From contig CP099427.1 of the NCBI GenBank assembly GCA_024114885.1, forward strand, positions 1,612,001 through 1,676,000: a stretch of 64,000 nt of DNA. Reading direction: 5' to 3'. Position 1 is the first letter of the stretch, and every line of letters begins with the position of its first letter. The position numbers and the translations under genes were made by a program. Source of the stretch: Septoria linicola. Taxonomy: Eukaryota > Ascomycota > Dothideomycetes > Mycosphaerellales > Mycosphaerellaceae. Positions 49,645 through 59,676 of the stretch are shown piece after piece. The notes under the pieces are model-generated. The model did no database searches. It saw only the letters and a program-made list of their open reading frames with translations, and was not told where the DNA came from.

Positions 49645-49848
49645 GGATGAGTAGCGGGGTAGGAAGGCAGACATTATGTGACTTGATGAGATGTAGTTGC
49701 TATTGCTTGCATATTCTTGTCTTATGTGTGTGTTTTATGTATCGTTGCTTTCGCTAGAAGAGAAGGTCAGCACAAGCTTTTCTTATAACCATACGAATGG
49801 TGCCTCAAGCTCAACTACTCACTTCCATCCTGCCACAGTACATGTATC

Positions 49849-50142
49849 TTACGCCGGCGCACGGCAATTGCATCGACAAATTCCCTGTCTTGGTCCACAG
49901 CCTGGCACAGGCAGGAACACTCCATTCGTTCCTTGGCAGCACGGAAGTGGTTGTGATGCCGCACAATTGCGCTGACATATCGTTTGTCCATTCTGTCCTT
50001 GCGGAGGTTCAAAGCAGCCATTCGCAGTCCAGGTATTGTCGTTGGAGCATTGTCTGGACTCAAGTGTGGTGTCTGTGTTTGCTGATGGTATGGCAGATAC
50101 TAGACAGGCTGCTGCTAGGAGGATGAGTGTGGTAGATCTCAT
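49849..50142 (-). CDS. small secreted cysteine-rich protein, effector-like
   Basis: 97 residues. Residues 1-17 form a clear signal peptide (MRSTTLILLAAACLVSA). The mature part has ten cysteines in about 70 residues, including a PCC pair and a terminal CRCNC cluster, with many Gly, Pro and Gln. Five disulfides would be possible. There is no Kex2 site before the first Cys, except a possible single Arg at ESRQC. Such proteins are secreted and are common among effectors and antimicrobial peptides of plant-associated fungi. I do not recognise a named family such as hydrophobin or CFEM from the spacing. It is convergent with the P450, 200 bp apart. Confidence 0.7.
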   Translation of the reverse strand: MRSTTLILLAAACLVSAIPSANTDTTLESRQCSNDNTWTANGCFEPPQGQNGQTICQRNCAASQPLPCCQGTNGVFLPVPGCGPRQGICRCNCRAPA

Positions 50143-50892
50143 GGTTCCGACTTGTTTGATGGTGCTTGTAAGGACTTCAGTGTGGACTGATGCGATTATA
50201 CATAGTAAAGAAGTCGTCTGATACTTGTAGTCCTTTCGTTTTCTGCAGAAGAGCATGTGGCTGACACTAACATGCAAAGCTGATCTGTAGTGCAGCCACG
50301 GGAAGCTCAGAGCGGTAGCTATGAAGCAGATCTCTAAGCTGTAGTATTGGCATAGCCAATGACCACTTCATGTTAGCGAAGTGTCGCTTGACAGCAGATG
50401 TAGCACTTTGAACACGAGCTTTGGCATGATATTAGTGGAAGCAAATGTGTATGTGTTACATGTTCTCTTTATCTTATCGGATTAGATCTGCGGGCACAAT
50501 TCACTTGCAACGTTAGGTCGCGGGCACTTATTGTAGCTGACGATCTTGGCAGCACTGACCAATCAGAGATGGAAAGAGAAAGAGCTTGGGAGATCTGCCT
50601 CGGTGTTGAATCGTGTTCAGGCTCAGAAAGCGCTGCACAAATTGTGTTCGTTTACATTTTCATAGATACTTGAACCTCCTCGGATCACGCTTCTGCTCTT
50701 GTATGGCATCTCGGACACGTGAACATGGGCCAGAGTCTCTGAGGATCGGTCGATGCTCTGCGAAGCTCAGCTTTCAGCAGTATCATGGCCGGTAGGTAAG
50801 GACAAGTTCAAGCTAGGACAATGTTTCTGTGCCTGATCAGCTGCTGGGCGCATATGGATCGACGCAAACAATGACTGCCGGACATACCTTGT
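50143..50892. other. 0.75 kb without a supported gene
   Basis: Promoter side of the cysteine-rich gene on the left and 3' side of the Kex2-repeat gene on the right. No domain-bearing frame. Confidence 0.5.
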
Positions 50893-51663
50893 CTATGCCG
50901 AGAAAGGAATTGCGCGCTTCTTCTGGCCGCCGTTCAACCATCTCTCGAGATCAGCTTGATCTTCTGGCGACAGAGCATTCTCAATCACAAGCGCATCTCG
51001 CTTCTCAGTGCCAAATCCACCTCTAAAAAGAGCTTCGAAAGGCTTCAAGGCTTCCTTGGAGTCCGGCGGCAAAGAGCCTTCTGGACTCGCTGCTCCCGTG
51101 AGAGGTTCGGCATTCCTCTTTTCAATATCGCAGCCTTTTCCAAATTGAGCTTCCCACTGCTTCAAGGCTTCCTTGGATTCCGGCGACAAAGAGCCATCTG
51201 GATTCGCTGCTACCGTGAGAGGTTCGGCATTCCTCTTTTCAATATCGCAGCCTTTTCCAAAATAAGCTTCCCACTGCTTCAAGGCTTCCTTGGATTCCGG
51301 CGACAAAGAGCCATCTGGATTCGCTGCTACCGTGAGAGGTTCGGCATTCCTCTTTTCAACATCGCAGCCTTTTCCAAATTGAGCTTCCCACTGCTTCAAG
51401 GCTTCCTTGGATTCCGGCGACAAAGAGCCATCTGGATTCGCTGCTACCAGGAGAGGTTCGGCATTCCTCTTTTCAACATCGCAGCCTTTTCCAAAATGAG
51501 CTTCCCACTGCTTCAAGGCTTCCTTAGATTCCGGCGACAAAGAGCCATCTGGATTCGCTGCTACCGTGAGAGGTTCGGGGTTGCGTCCCAAGAGGCTCGA
51601 ACGGCTAGCGAAGACGCTGCCAGAGAACATTGCGATGGTTGCGATAGTAGTGATGGCCTTCAT
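50893..51663 (-). CDS. secreted Kex2-processed repeat protein (KEP-like precursor)
   Basis: 256 residues. Signal peptide about 1-19. Five 39-residue units at 28-66, 67-105, 106-144, 145-183 and 184-222 each end in EKR, a Kex2 site. Units 1-4 are nearly identical: NAEPLTVAANPDGSLSPES, then KEALKQWEA and FGKGCD(V/I)E. Each has one Cys. Unit 5 is degenerate and lacks Cys. The tail after it has its own KKR before a six-residue end. Cleavage in the Golgi would free several copies of one 37-residue peptide. Fungal precursors of this build include alpha-type pheromones and RiPPs such as ustiloxins, but neither a W-C...C pheromone core nor a Tyr-rich core is present. Function unknown. Confidence 0.8.
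   Translation of the reverse strand: MKAITTIATIAMFSGSVFASRSSLLGRNPEPLTVAANPDGSLSPESKEALKQWEAHFGKGCDVEKRNAEPLLVAANPDGSLSPESKEALKQWEAQFGKGCDVEKRNAEPLTVAANPDGSLSPESKEALKQWEAYFGKGCDIEKRNAEPLTVAANPDGSLSPESKEALKQWEAQFGKGCDIEKRNAEPLTGAASPEGSLPPDSKEALKPFEALFRGGFGTEKRDALVIENALSPEDQADLERWLNGGQKKRAIPFSA
51061..51600 (-). repeat. 117-bp tandem repeat inside the Kex2-repeat gene
   Basis: The marker GAGAGGTTCGG recurs at 51,100, 51,217, 51,334, 51,451 and 51,568, exactly 117 bp apart. Units are near identical in DNA except the one nearest the 3' end of the gene, implying recent unit duplication or gene conversion. The reverse strand is also open because of the repeat and should not be taken as a gene. Confidence 0.93.
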
Positions 51664-51732
51664 GATTGTGACTCGCCAATGTGGTTTCTGGTATGTTGTG
51701 ATAGACGTCTTCCAGAATCGTGCTCGCCTCGC

Positions 51733-51742
51733 CTTATATATA
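51733..51742 (-). promoter_or_regulatory. probable TATA box of the Kex2-repeat gene
   Basis: TATATAAG on the minus strand, about 75-80 bp before the start codon, a usual place for a TATA element of an inducible secreted-protein gene. Confidence 0.45.
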
Positions 51743-51774
51743 CTACGACGGTTCATTTAATTCACGAGCTATAG

Positions 51775-52242
51775 GATCCTTGCAGCTCCGGTCTTGTGTT
51801 GGAACAGCTGATACAGGACTTCCCGGATACTGTCGGGTCCGCCTTAGTTGAGGATGCTCATTGGCCATGGTCCAAGACACATACGGTATGCCAAGATGTC
51901 GTGCTGGAGCGAAAACGCCGAATTGGCTCGGCAGCCTCGTTCATTGACCGAGTTTACGAGGTCTATACTACTATACGAAAAAAGCCAGGGTCTAAAACTG
52001 ATTGGTTAAGAGCGTTTCTTGGAAATCTGCCAGCACGTAACCTACGCGGCTACGCCTATCTTAGCGCCTACAATACTCCTTTTGCAATACGTATACTGCT
52101 TCAAGACGATCTAGAAACATCGGCGGCAAGCCGCCGTTACGAGCTATTACGTATAAGAGGCGCGACTCTGAATAGATTAAAGAAGCTATTGTCGCAGGCA
52201 TTGTGCTATTATTGGCACCGTAAAGGTGTTGTTACTTGCTAA
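51775..52242 (+). pseudogene. start-less 150-codon frame, unknown
   Basis: An open frame follows a TAG at 51,772-51,774 and has no ATG at all. It is coherent and protein-like: HWPWSKTHTVCQDVVLERKR, GSKTDWLRAFLGNLPARNLRG, then SAASRRYELLRIRG and a Lys-Leu helix near the end. I do not recognise the family. DNA from about 51,950 to 52,280 has a TA- and CG-rich flavour unlike its neighbours, but CA and TG are present, so it is not RIP-saturated. It may be a fragment of a multicopy gene or transposon-related sequence, or the last exon of an unseen gene. Confidence 0.35.
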
Positions 52243-52507
52243 GACGCGGAGGCTACGTGCGCGGCGCTACGTAGTTCCGAGTCAACGAGGTCAGATTTTT
52301 GCGTGTACGCGACAGGGACCTTCATCGATGTGCCGGCACAGCGTTCGAGTCGCTCCGCTATGCGCGCGGCGCCCATCAGCGTGATTGCTGCGGCGCACTC
52401 TGCACTTCACATCGTTCTGTAGAGTGTAGTTCCCAAACTAGGCCTTCACCACCAACGCTTGGATCTCTGGGCTCCTTTCTGAGCCCGCTTCTCAGCCTCT
52501 TTCTCAT

Positions 52508-53199
52508 TCATAAGCCAAAGCCACACGCGAGGATCGATGAAACCACTGCATAGCCCAACCATCGCCTCACGGTCTGTTCATGGAGTTCTTCGTACTCTTG
52601 TTGTTTCTTCTTGTCGAGCAACCTCACGACCTGACGGAATTCGACCCGGATATCGTCCACCCTCTCCTGGTCCAACTGACTCTCGCCCCTCAGAGCTACA
52701 AGCATGCGATAGAGTGGCTTGATGGTTGTATCTCGCTCATCCTCCCCATATACTCCAATTCGGATCGATCGAAACCTGAATCAGTAGTTGGGAAGACCTC
52801 GCCTAGCTTCTCGTACACTGCGTTGCTGGACACAGCTATTCTGTTCGTTCTATCCTTCGAAGCGCTGCTCAACGTAGATCTTTGGAGTCGCTCGACCGAG
52901 TCAGCGAAGCTTTTCACCGTCAGTCCAGTATCTTCTAATGCATGCTGCGCGGACTCCAGATCGATCTCATCGCTGTGAGCAGCATAGGATACGACTGCAT
53001 AACGTTGAGTGTTCGTGGCCAGTCTCGAGCGTGCCGGCTTCTCTATAACATGCTTCTCATCACGTTCTACAGCTGAGTGTTGCCAGAGGTTTCGACAAGA
53101 TTGGAGTCCTCGAACATGCCTTTTCCCGCGCTGAGTACAAACTTCTGCTGTAGAAGTCAGAGCTCTGGCTGCTGGGCGAGTTGCACGTTGCAAGATCAT
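52508..53199 (-). CDS. probable mitochondrial membrane protein, unknown function
   Basis: Exons 53199-52817 and 52775-52508 with a 41-nt GTACGA...TTCAG intron give 216 residues. The first about 40 residues (MILQRATRPAARALTS...) are Arg-rich without acids, a typical mitochondrial presequence. A polar, helical middle with KSFADSVERLQRSTLSS follows, then VYGEDERDTTIKPLYRMLVAL, a charged coiled-coil-like stretch (EFRQVVRLLDKKKQQEYEEL) and one C-terminal transmembrane segment (GYAVVSSILACGFGL). The intron was placed because it alone restores the frame and its borders are canonical. No family recognised. An ATG 31 codons upstream was rejected because the presequence begins here. Confidence 0.55.
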
Positions 53200-53742
53200 G
53201 ACTGACCATCCATCACGAATCCGTTCACGGAAACCAACGATGCGTATGTCATCTTTGACCAGCATATCGAAGATGAGCCGACACGTGGACACGGGTATAC
53301 GGCTCGAGGGCCATTGTCACGCCAACATTCTCGTGCCACTTCCACCTGCATGACCTCACATAAGAAATGTGAGGTTATCTCGTGCGCGTTGCCTATATCA
53401 TGAAGCTTTTTGAACCCGGCAAGCGGTGGGCAATTGCGCACAATCAACGCAAGAGTGTAGACCAGGCCTGTTCATCTTACTGACTAGCTCCGTAATGACC
53501 AATGTTTTCTTGTGCTACATCAAAAGGGCGCCAGGAGTGTCAGATCCACAGAAATATTTGCTTAAAAGGCAAATGCAAGTTTAGATCTCGATCACACGTG
53601 ATCGGTAGTTCTACGCCGCCCACGTCAATCAGCATCGGAGCGGGACAACACCTGGAACAAGCTGAGCCAGCTCCGATTTACATACTTTTGACTTTCTACA
53701 TCTCTGGCGGAAGCCAGAGATCAACTCAAGGGACTTGCGCTG
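53200..53742. other. intergenic, no supported gene
   Basis: 0.54 kb between two divergent genes. Nothing recognised beyond promoter-size sequence. Confidence 0.5.
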
Positions 53743-55137
53743 ATGTCGCGAGCAAGGACAAGATCTGAGCTTCCCGAGAGCAGCGCGACTGTTCACCAGT
53801 CCCGCGTTGAAAAGGTGAAGACTAAAGATCGTAGTAATGTCGCCAGAGTGGCCTGCAATACATGCAGGAGTCGCAAATTGCGAGTAAGCAAGAAATTGCG
53901 GTTTGGCTTCGTGTTGACGAACTGATCGATCCGTAGTGCGATGCAGCAAGATCAAAATGTACACGATGCGAACAGTCGAACAAGGACTGCTTACGTCGAT
54001 GCCCACTCAGTCCGGTTCTGACTTTTACTCCCGTGATCCATGGAATGCAAGCTCTGACAGCCTGCTTGCTTTAGAGGAGGAGCCTTGGAATCTGGCGCAG
54101 TGGCTGCAAACCCCTACGATGGCTTCTGCTGAGACTCGTGCACCTCTCGACACTGAACACGCAGATCCTCTTCTGCCCACGGCACAGTCAATCATTTCGC
54201 CTGCGACCCGCAGGGAAGCGCCTAACATCGCAGACGGAGCACACGAGCAAGCCCATGATGCATCGCACTGGCTCACTAAAGTGTTCGACCGGCAAGCATT
54301 TCTCGACCTGGAGCTGCGAGCGAACGAAGAAAGGCAAGAGTTCGATGATCCGCGGGCAAATGCCCTATATGCGCCTAATAGGCATTTCGGCGGTCTTCCT
54401 TTCTCCGGCGCGATAGCTGCAAATCACCACACGAGAGTCGTGCAAGAAGCACAGACTAGAGCTTTGCATCTTCCTCAGTGGGAAGCACTTCCGTTGTACA
54501 CTGCAAATGCTACTAACGATCCGATGGCTGGAATTATGTCCAGCCTTCAAGCCAGCTGCGCAGGAATGACGCTAGCCCGACATCGATCTGCGGTCATCAT
54601 GTCCATATAGCCGCACTGGACGATGAATTAGCTTTTGCACGCGCGCCTCGCCTATCCCAGGAAATGGCGAGACTCGCCAAAAGTGTCAAGCCTGCTGAAG
54701 GCTCCGTATCAGCGACCATGTATGCGCTCATGTATACTCACTGGACCTTGTTCAGGTGGTTGCTTGACCCTCGGCCGGAAACCTATGCTGAGATTCCGGA
54801 AATTGTCAGACCAAGTTCCAGGCAGATATTCACAGTGTACCCCCTTGTTGTGGACTTTGTACACTCCCCTGCATTACGTGACTATCTATGCCACTTCCAG
54901 AGCTCAACCAGGACGATGAGATGGATCCTCAGTGCTTGTATTACCATCACTTGCGAGTGGCAGAGGGAATCGATTGATGCTGTATGTCGTGATGGCTGGA
55001 CCGGTGAACTGGATCTGAATCCTATTTTCAAATCTCATGCAGCATTGGCGGCTAACTGGTCAATGGGACCAACTCTCCGAGAATTTTTGCCAAATGCCGA
55101 TCACTTCTGGAGGATCAAGAGCTCCACGGAAGAGTGA
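53743..55137 (+). CDS. Zn2Cys6 transcription factor with DUF3425-type C terminus
   Basis: Proposed exons 53743-53883, 53937-53994, 54075-54495 and 54552-55137 give 401 residues. The binuclear zinc cluster spans the first intron: ACNTCRSRKLR, then CDAARSKCTRCEQSNKDC. The last 130 residues match the C-terminal domain often found in fungal bZIP-type regulators: PSSRQIFTVYPLVVDFVHSPALRDYL, a WSMGPTLREFLPNADHFWR end. The third intron has a clean CTAAC branch site. The second intron (53,995-54,074) was chosen because it restores frame, but its donor is weak, so a frameshift here is the alternative. Probable nuclear regulator; targets unknown. Confidence 0.68.
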
Positions 55138-55745
55138 TATGGACCATAAGACCTGTAGAGGTGGGTCATAGTATCATGGGGCATACCAATGAAGACCAGG
55201 CGGCACTCAAACTCGTGACGTCCTGGCCTGACTGGGTGGCTTGACATATCTGGGGCGCTGCCTGACGCGGGGTTAAGCTTGCTGAGTAAGTTGTAGTAAC
55301 AGTTCGATCAACTGGTCTGAGCTGGTGCAGACAGTCACGTTTGTGATTGGCGGTTTAGGGCTCTGAGAGCATTGCCATGTGGACGTTGTCTTAGCAAAGG
55401 AAGGAAGGTATCATCATTAAGAGGACGACTTTCCGGTACATGGACATGCTACGAGATGCCAGTGGCTTAACACTATGCGGAACCAGGACTGATCGCTGTA
55501 ACTTACAAGTTGAATCGAGTGGGCTGTATTCCAGGTCGTGCGTCAGCTGGCACACCATATCCTTGCTGAAGTGTGCAGGATGTCAAAGCAGACGATGGCC
55601 TGAGGTATCCAAGGTAGAATGCTGGTCATCTGGCCGGTAATGGTCACCGAACATCCTGGTCAGCCGTCTGAAACAAGGACTCGTGTCTGCATCTCGTGTT
55701 GAGCTGGCTTTCATCTCCTCCAATGTCTTTGTGAAGTCAGGCAGC
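55138..55745. other. intergenic, no supported gene
   Basis: 0.6 kb between two same-strand genes, holding the promoter of the Mpv17-like gene. No recognisable frame. Confidence 0.5.
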
Positions 55746-56505
55746 ATGCTGTCACCAGTGGTCAGCTCAACTCTACTCGCGACGGCACTGGCTGCCGCCT
55801 CCAACATCCTGGCTCAGCAACTCGAACAGCACAATCGGAATGAAGTATATGCCACCAACCGGTCCGCCATCCGCAGTCCATCAGACTTACCAAAAGCAAG
55901 CAGAGCTTCTCGATCTCCTGGCTTGAATTATTCCGTTTTGTTCTGCTGAGCCTTATTACGGCGCCTCTGAACTTTTACTGGCAGCATTTTCTTGAACGCA
56001 GCTTCCCAGCTCGAGCGCAACAAGAAGATTCCGACCAGCTCTTGCCTCAACATGAAGATGACGTTGAGCTTCACTCCTTTCGTGAACCTACGCTGGATAG
56101 CCAGGAAAAAGGCCAAGCCAAGCTCAATTGGAAGAATACCGCGATTAAATGGTGCATAGACTGCATCACAATGGGCGCTTTGCTGAACACCACGGCATTT
56201 TTGGTAATCATGGGCATATTGAAGGGGCGTAGTATGGTCGAGATCGGCACAGCTCTTCGTACCGTAAGTGTTCTTACTGCCTGATCAGAATCTATGGGCA
56301 ACACAGGCCCGACCCTTGAATATCCAGGAGCTGTAACACTCTAGCACAGGAAACATTTCCGATCATTCTTGCTTCATACAAGATCTGGCCCCTGGCATCG
56401 GTCGTGAACTTTGCTATCATTCCAGTCGAGAAGCGCATAGTGTTCCTCAGCGCGGTCGGCCTCGGCTGGGGCATCTACATGAGCTTCATGGCGGCGCGAC
56501 AATGA
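55746..56505 (+). CDS. Mpv17/PMP22 family membrane protein
   Basis: Exons 55746-55844, 55904-56263 and 56350-56505 (GT-AG introns of 59 and 86 nt) give 204 residues. The start MLSPVVSSTLLATALAAASN fits the first helix. TAPLNFYWQHFLER matches the family P-x-x-(H/Y)-x-W-Y-like block, then come KWCIDCITMGALLN and the signature RTETFPIILASYKIWPLASVVNF, followed by IPVEKRIVFLSAVGLGWGIYMS. Members lie in mitochondrial inner or peroxisomal membranes and affect metabolite or ion permeability. Intact. It is convergent with the downstream MFS gene, 155 bp apart. Confidence 0.87.
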
Positions 56506-56660
56506 GCGAGTGGAAGCTAAATTCGCAAGGCCTACACTTAGATCACATGATCGGTGCAGATACAACTACCACCAGTGCTGGGCGACATGCAGGACAGGAG
56601 CCGCCAGAATTTGTTGAGAAGCACCTTCTGCCATCAATACCCTTTCTATGCTACCATTAC

Positions 56661-58283
56661 CTAGACGCTTCCAGTGCTACTACTGCTAATATGACCTCTT
56701 TGCTTTTCATCATCTCTAAGATGCTCATTCTCTTCCTGCAGACACTCGGAGTCGTCGTGGGCGGACTTTGACTTGTGTCTGAGCGCCCGTCCGTGCTTAA
56801 GGAATAGCAACGGAGTAAAGGCAAATAGGGTCGCAACAGCAGCAAGGATTGTTCCGGCAATGTTGGTTCCGAGCCCAGAGAACATCTGATATGCGAAGAG
56901 CGGGAAGACCGCTGCGGCAACGGTACGAGTAGTACTGAGGGCCGAGACAGCAGATGCAGCATACTCCCCATACGAGTCTGTCACATAGCCGAAGAGAACG
57001 TACGAAAAGTCCGTGCTAGCAAATCCAATGCACACTAAGCCGATCAGTGACACTGGCCAAGCGACATTTGTCACTCGCGGCGGGACGGTCCAGGCAAAGA
57101 TCCAGAGACCAATGGCGAAGACCGGGCAAGCAACTGCGAATGACCGGATCTTCGTCTCTGGCACGATGCGGATCTTCTTCTCATGGCATTGGCGATAGAG
57201 CCGGTCGTCGTAGAAGCGCGGCAGGATGTCTAGGAGGATGCCAATCAAGATTGCCACGAACGACAACGACGATGAGACTTCATCGAACGTCTGGTCGAAC
57301 GGAGGATTCGTGTACGCCACTGTCAGACCAGCCGTCAAGCCATACAGGATACCAAACGCAATGCCGCAGAGTATGGCACAGAAGAGCACGATCGGCTCGG
57401 TGACCATGAAAACCAGTGGTCGAAAGAGCGAATCCTGGACAAAGGTTTTGACCGAGAAGCCTTGCGATGAATCTGCAGCATGGAGATCTGAACGTCCCGT
57501 CTCTTTTTGCAAGACCATGACCTTGGCTTGCAGCAGCTGATCCGCTTTGCTCTCCCTGACGCCGAGGGATAGGGCTGCTGAGACAGCAGAAACGATGGTA
57601 GAGATGTAAAAGACCCATCGCCAACCGCATCGGTGTGTCACGTAGGCGGCATAGATTGGCCCAAGTGCAAGCCCCACAAAACCTGCGAAGGTGTATCCGT
57701 ATACTACAGAGATCCGCGCTCGAGCATCGAACATATCCTGGAAATTGCCGAAGGCCACGGTAGCAGGTATAGCTGCGGCGATACCTTGAAAGAAGCGACC
57801 GATGTATACGCCTGCGACGTGAGGAACAGCAGCTGTAATGGCCGAGAAGACGCAGAACATCCCCGCTCCAACGACATAGAGTGTCCTTCTGCCAAAAGTC
57901 TCGGAAACTGGAGCCAGAAAGATGCCTCCGATTGTCTGGCCGAGGAGGTATACGCTGACGAAAGCGAAGTAGGCAAGCGTCCTACTAATATGATATTCTT
58001 CTCGCGCGATGTCTGCCGCTCCTGTCTATGCCCTTATCAGCTATGCTTCACAGTAAAGGGAATTCATCGTACTCACGCCAGCAGAGCTGATACCTGTCAT
58101 GTACAGTTCGAGCCAGCAAATGACAATCGTAGTATAATACTTGGTGAAGGGCTTCCAGTTACGAGGGTGGTCGGCGGCGTCATCGTTCCATCGAATCTCG
58201 CTGCCATCCAAGTGGACGCCATGTTGTTGGAAAACCTCTTCGTTGTTGCTGATGAGGCCAACAGAGCACTTGTGGGAGCTCAT
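56661..58283 (-). CDS. MFS exporter, DHA1 (polyamine/multidrug) type
   Basis: Exons 58283-58077 and 58025-56661 with a 51-nt intron give 523 residues. The N-terminal HPRNWKPFTKYY block, just before the first helix, is typical of fungal DHA1 exporters. Helix 2-3 has GGIFLAPVSETFGRRTLYVV (motif A variant), helix 4 YIGRFFQGIAAAIPA, helix 5 motif C-like GLALGPIYAAYV, and the central loop is charged. About twelve membrane helices are seen. The acidic tail after the last helix is cytoplasmic. It probably exports drugs, polyamines or a metabolite by proton antiport; substrate unknown. It lies between an Mpv17-like gene and a DUF1989 gene. Confidence 0.87.
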
Positions 58284-59085
58284 TCAAGCAGTAATAATGT
58301 GCGTGAAGGATTGGGGTCCGTCAATGCGTCAACTAGAACCAGAAAGAACTGCCTGGGAAGATGGACACAACAATGCAATCGACATGCTGGCCTCGGGGCT
58401 CGCTGACACACTTTCGAGGACATCCTCGCCATCGTTGATGCTGACCAAGGCACTGCCGGCAAACTGCAGAAGCACGCCGTTGATGACGGCTGCGACATTC
58501 TAATTGCTTTGGACGTTCTGCGAGGCCGCGTGAGAATTCCTCGTTCGATCGGCAGTGGCAAAGAGATTAGCTTTACTAGTACAGATGTGTGGCGGTAGCC
58601 GTTTAAGCAGTATAGCCCGTCGTCTGTGAAGGGCCAAGCGTGAATCCTTCGAATATAGACGATGTTAGCTACGCGCACTCCATGACGCCAATATATGTTT
58701 CATGTCTCAAAGTCGAGGCCTCGCAATGATTACCCCAACACAATTATGTGCGACGGTGTGCGACTTTTGGTCGTGGACTGTCATGTATTCAGAAGTACAT
58801 GAAGCAAAGCATGAGAAGTGCAGACAACAACCAGATCTACGATCTAGGTACGCTAGGTTGCTGCCGTGGGGTAGTGCTCTTCGTGTAGATCTGCCCGACG
58901 AGCTTGATTCCGAGGAACTTCAAGCTCTATTTGAGTTCCCTTTATAGTCTCGCCATCATCATGTTGGCACCATGTGATGTGGCTTCAGGTCTTGTAAGAC
59001 AGGGCACCCTCTTCCGCACCAGATTCGTGCATCCTTGCTGCATCGATCCGTCGCGTTGAAACCGATGCTGCCACAGCCGGTAGCA
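58284..59085. other. 0.8 kb without a supported gene
   Basis: Promoter side of the MFS gene and 3' side of the DUF1989 gene. A plus-strand frame near 58,700-58,947 shows no domain. Confidence 0.5.
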
Positions 59086-59676
59086 TCACTCACTAATGCG
59101 ATACTGGATTGGCTTGAAGCTGCCGCCATTCGATTGCAACGCACTGCAGGCGGTCATCGCTACGATGAGATCCATCTTTGCCACAAAGTCGATGTGGTCA
59201 CCAGCCTTTGAGGTGGGAGGCAATACTTTAATTTCTCCTGTTTCCGCATCGATCGGCACGTTCATAAAGCAGTTGAACGCACATGGGATCCGGTCTTCCG
59301 AAATGCCGTAGGGCTTGATTGCATTTGCGATGTTGCCAAAACATCCCTGATGAGGCTCTTTGTCACCATAGATTATCCGGAAAGTGTCTTTGGAGCATGG
59401 TGTAAGGAGGAAGTCGTGGCGTCCACAGGTATCTTCGACAATCTCGAGCATGACATTGCTTCGATTTGAGTATAGCGGGTCCCCGGAGGTAAGGTAGATT
59501 CGGCTCGCGTAGTCGAGTGTTCTTCCGTTCGAAATGACTTCTTCCGGATCATGTCGGTTAAAGGCGACCAAGTCAGAGACTTGGACACCTTTTGGATCAA
59601 TGACTGTCAAGCGCTGTCCTTTGTTGAGTGTGAATGCCGTGCCGGTACGTGGTGCGATTTCTGTGACTTCAGACAT
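59086..59676 (-). CDS. DUF1989 / urea carboxylase-associated family protein
   Basis: 196 residues, intronless. The N terminus has TAFTLNKGQRLTVIDPKGVQVSDL, and later blocks are SNGRTLDYASRIYLTSGDPLYSNRSN, DTCGRHDFLLTPCSKD, and FNCFMNVPIDAETGEI, followed by AGDHIDFVAKMDLIVAMTACS. This is the whole DUF1989 domain, at the usual length. In bacteria these proteins are encoded beside urea carboxylase and guanidine-degrading enzymes; in fungi they occur alone. A role in nitrogen compound breakdown is inferred from that association. His and Cys residues could bind metal. Intact. Confidence 0.9.
   Translation of the reverse strand: MSEVTEIAPRTGTAFTLNKGQRLTVIDPKGVQVSDLVAFNRHDPEEVISNGRTLDYASRIYLTSGDPLYSNRSNVMLEIVEDTCGRHDFLLTPCSKDTFRIIYGDKEPHQGCFGNIANAIKPYGISEDRIPCAFNCFMNVPIDAETGEIKVLPPTSKAGDHIDFVAKMDLIVAMTACSALQSNGGSFKPIQYRISE

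Noticed and set aside
48587..49674. long frames on both strands within the P450 gene (one Pro/Ser-rich, one Gly/Val/Glu-rich)
   Set aside because: Shadows created by the C-rich third positions of the P450 codons. The P450 frame carries all family motifs.
50893..51663. alpha-pheromone or ustiloxin-type precursor
   Set aside because: Units lack the W-C...C pheromone core and any Tyr-x-Ile-Gly-type RiPP core, and no UstYa-like gene is present. Only the general Kex2-repeat build is supported.
50956..51774. 272-codon plus-strand frame with repeats
   Set aside because: It is the antisense of the 117-bp tandem repeat of the Kex2-repeat gene; a repeat length divisible by three keeps both strands open. 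No signal peptide or sensible composition.
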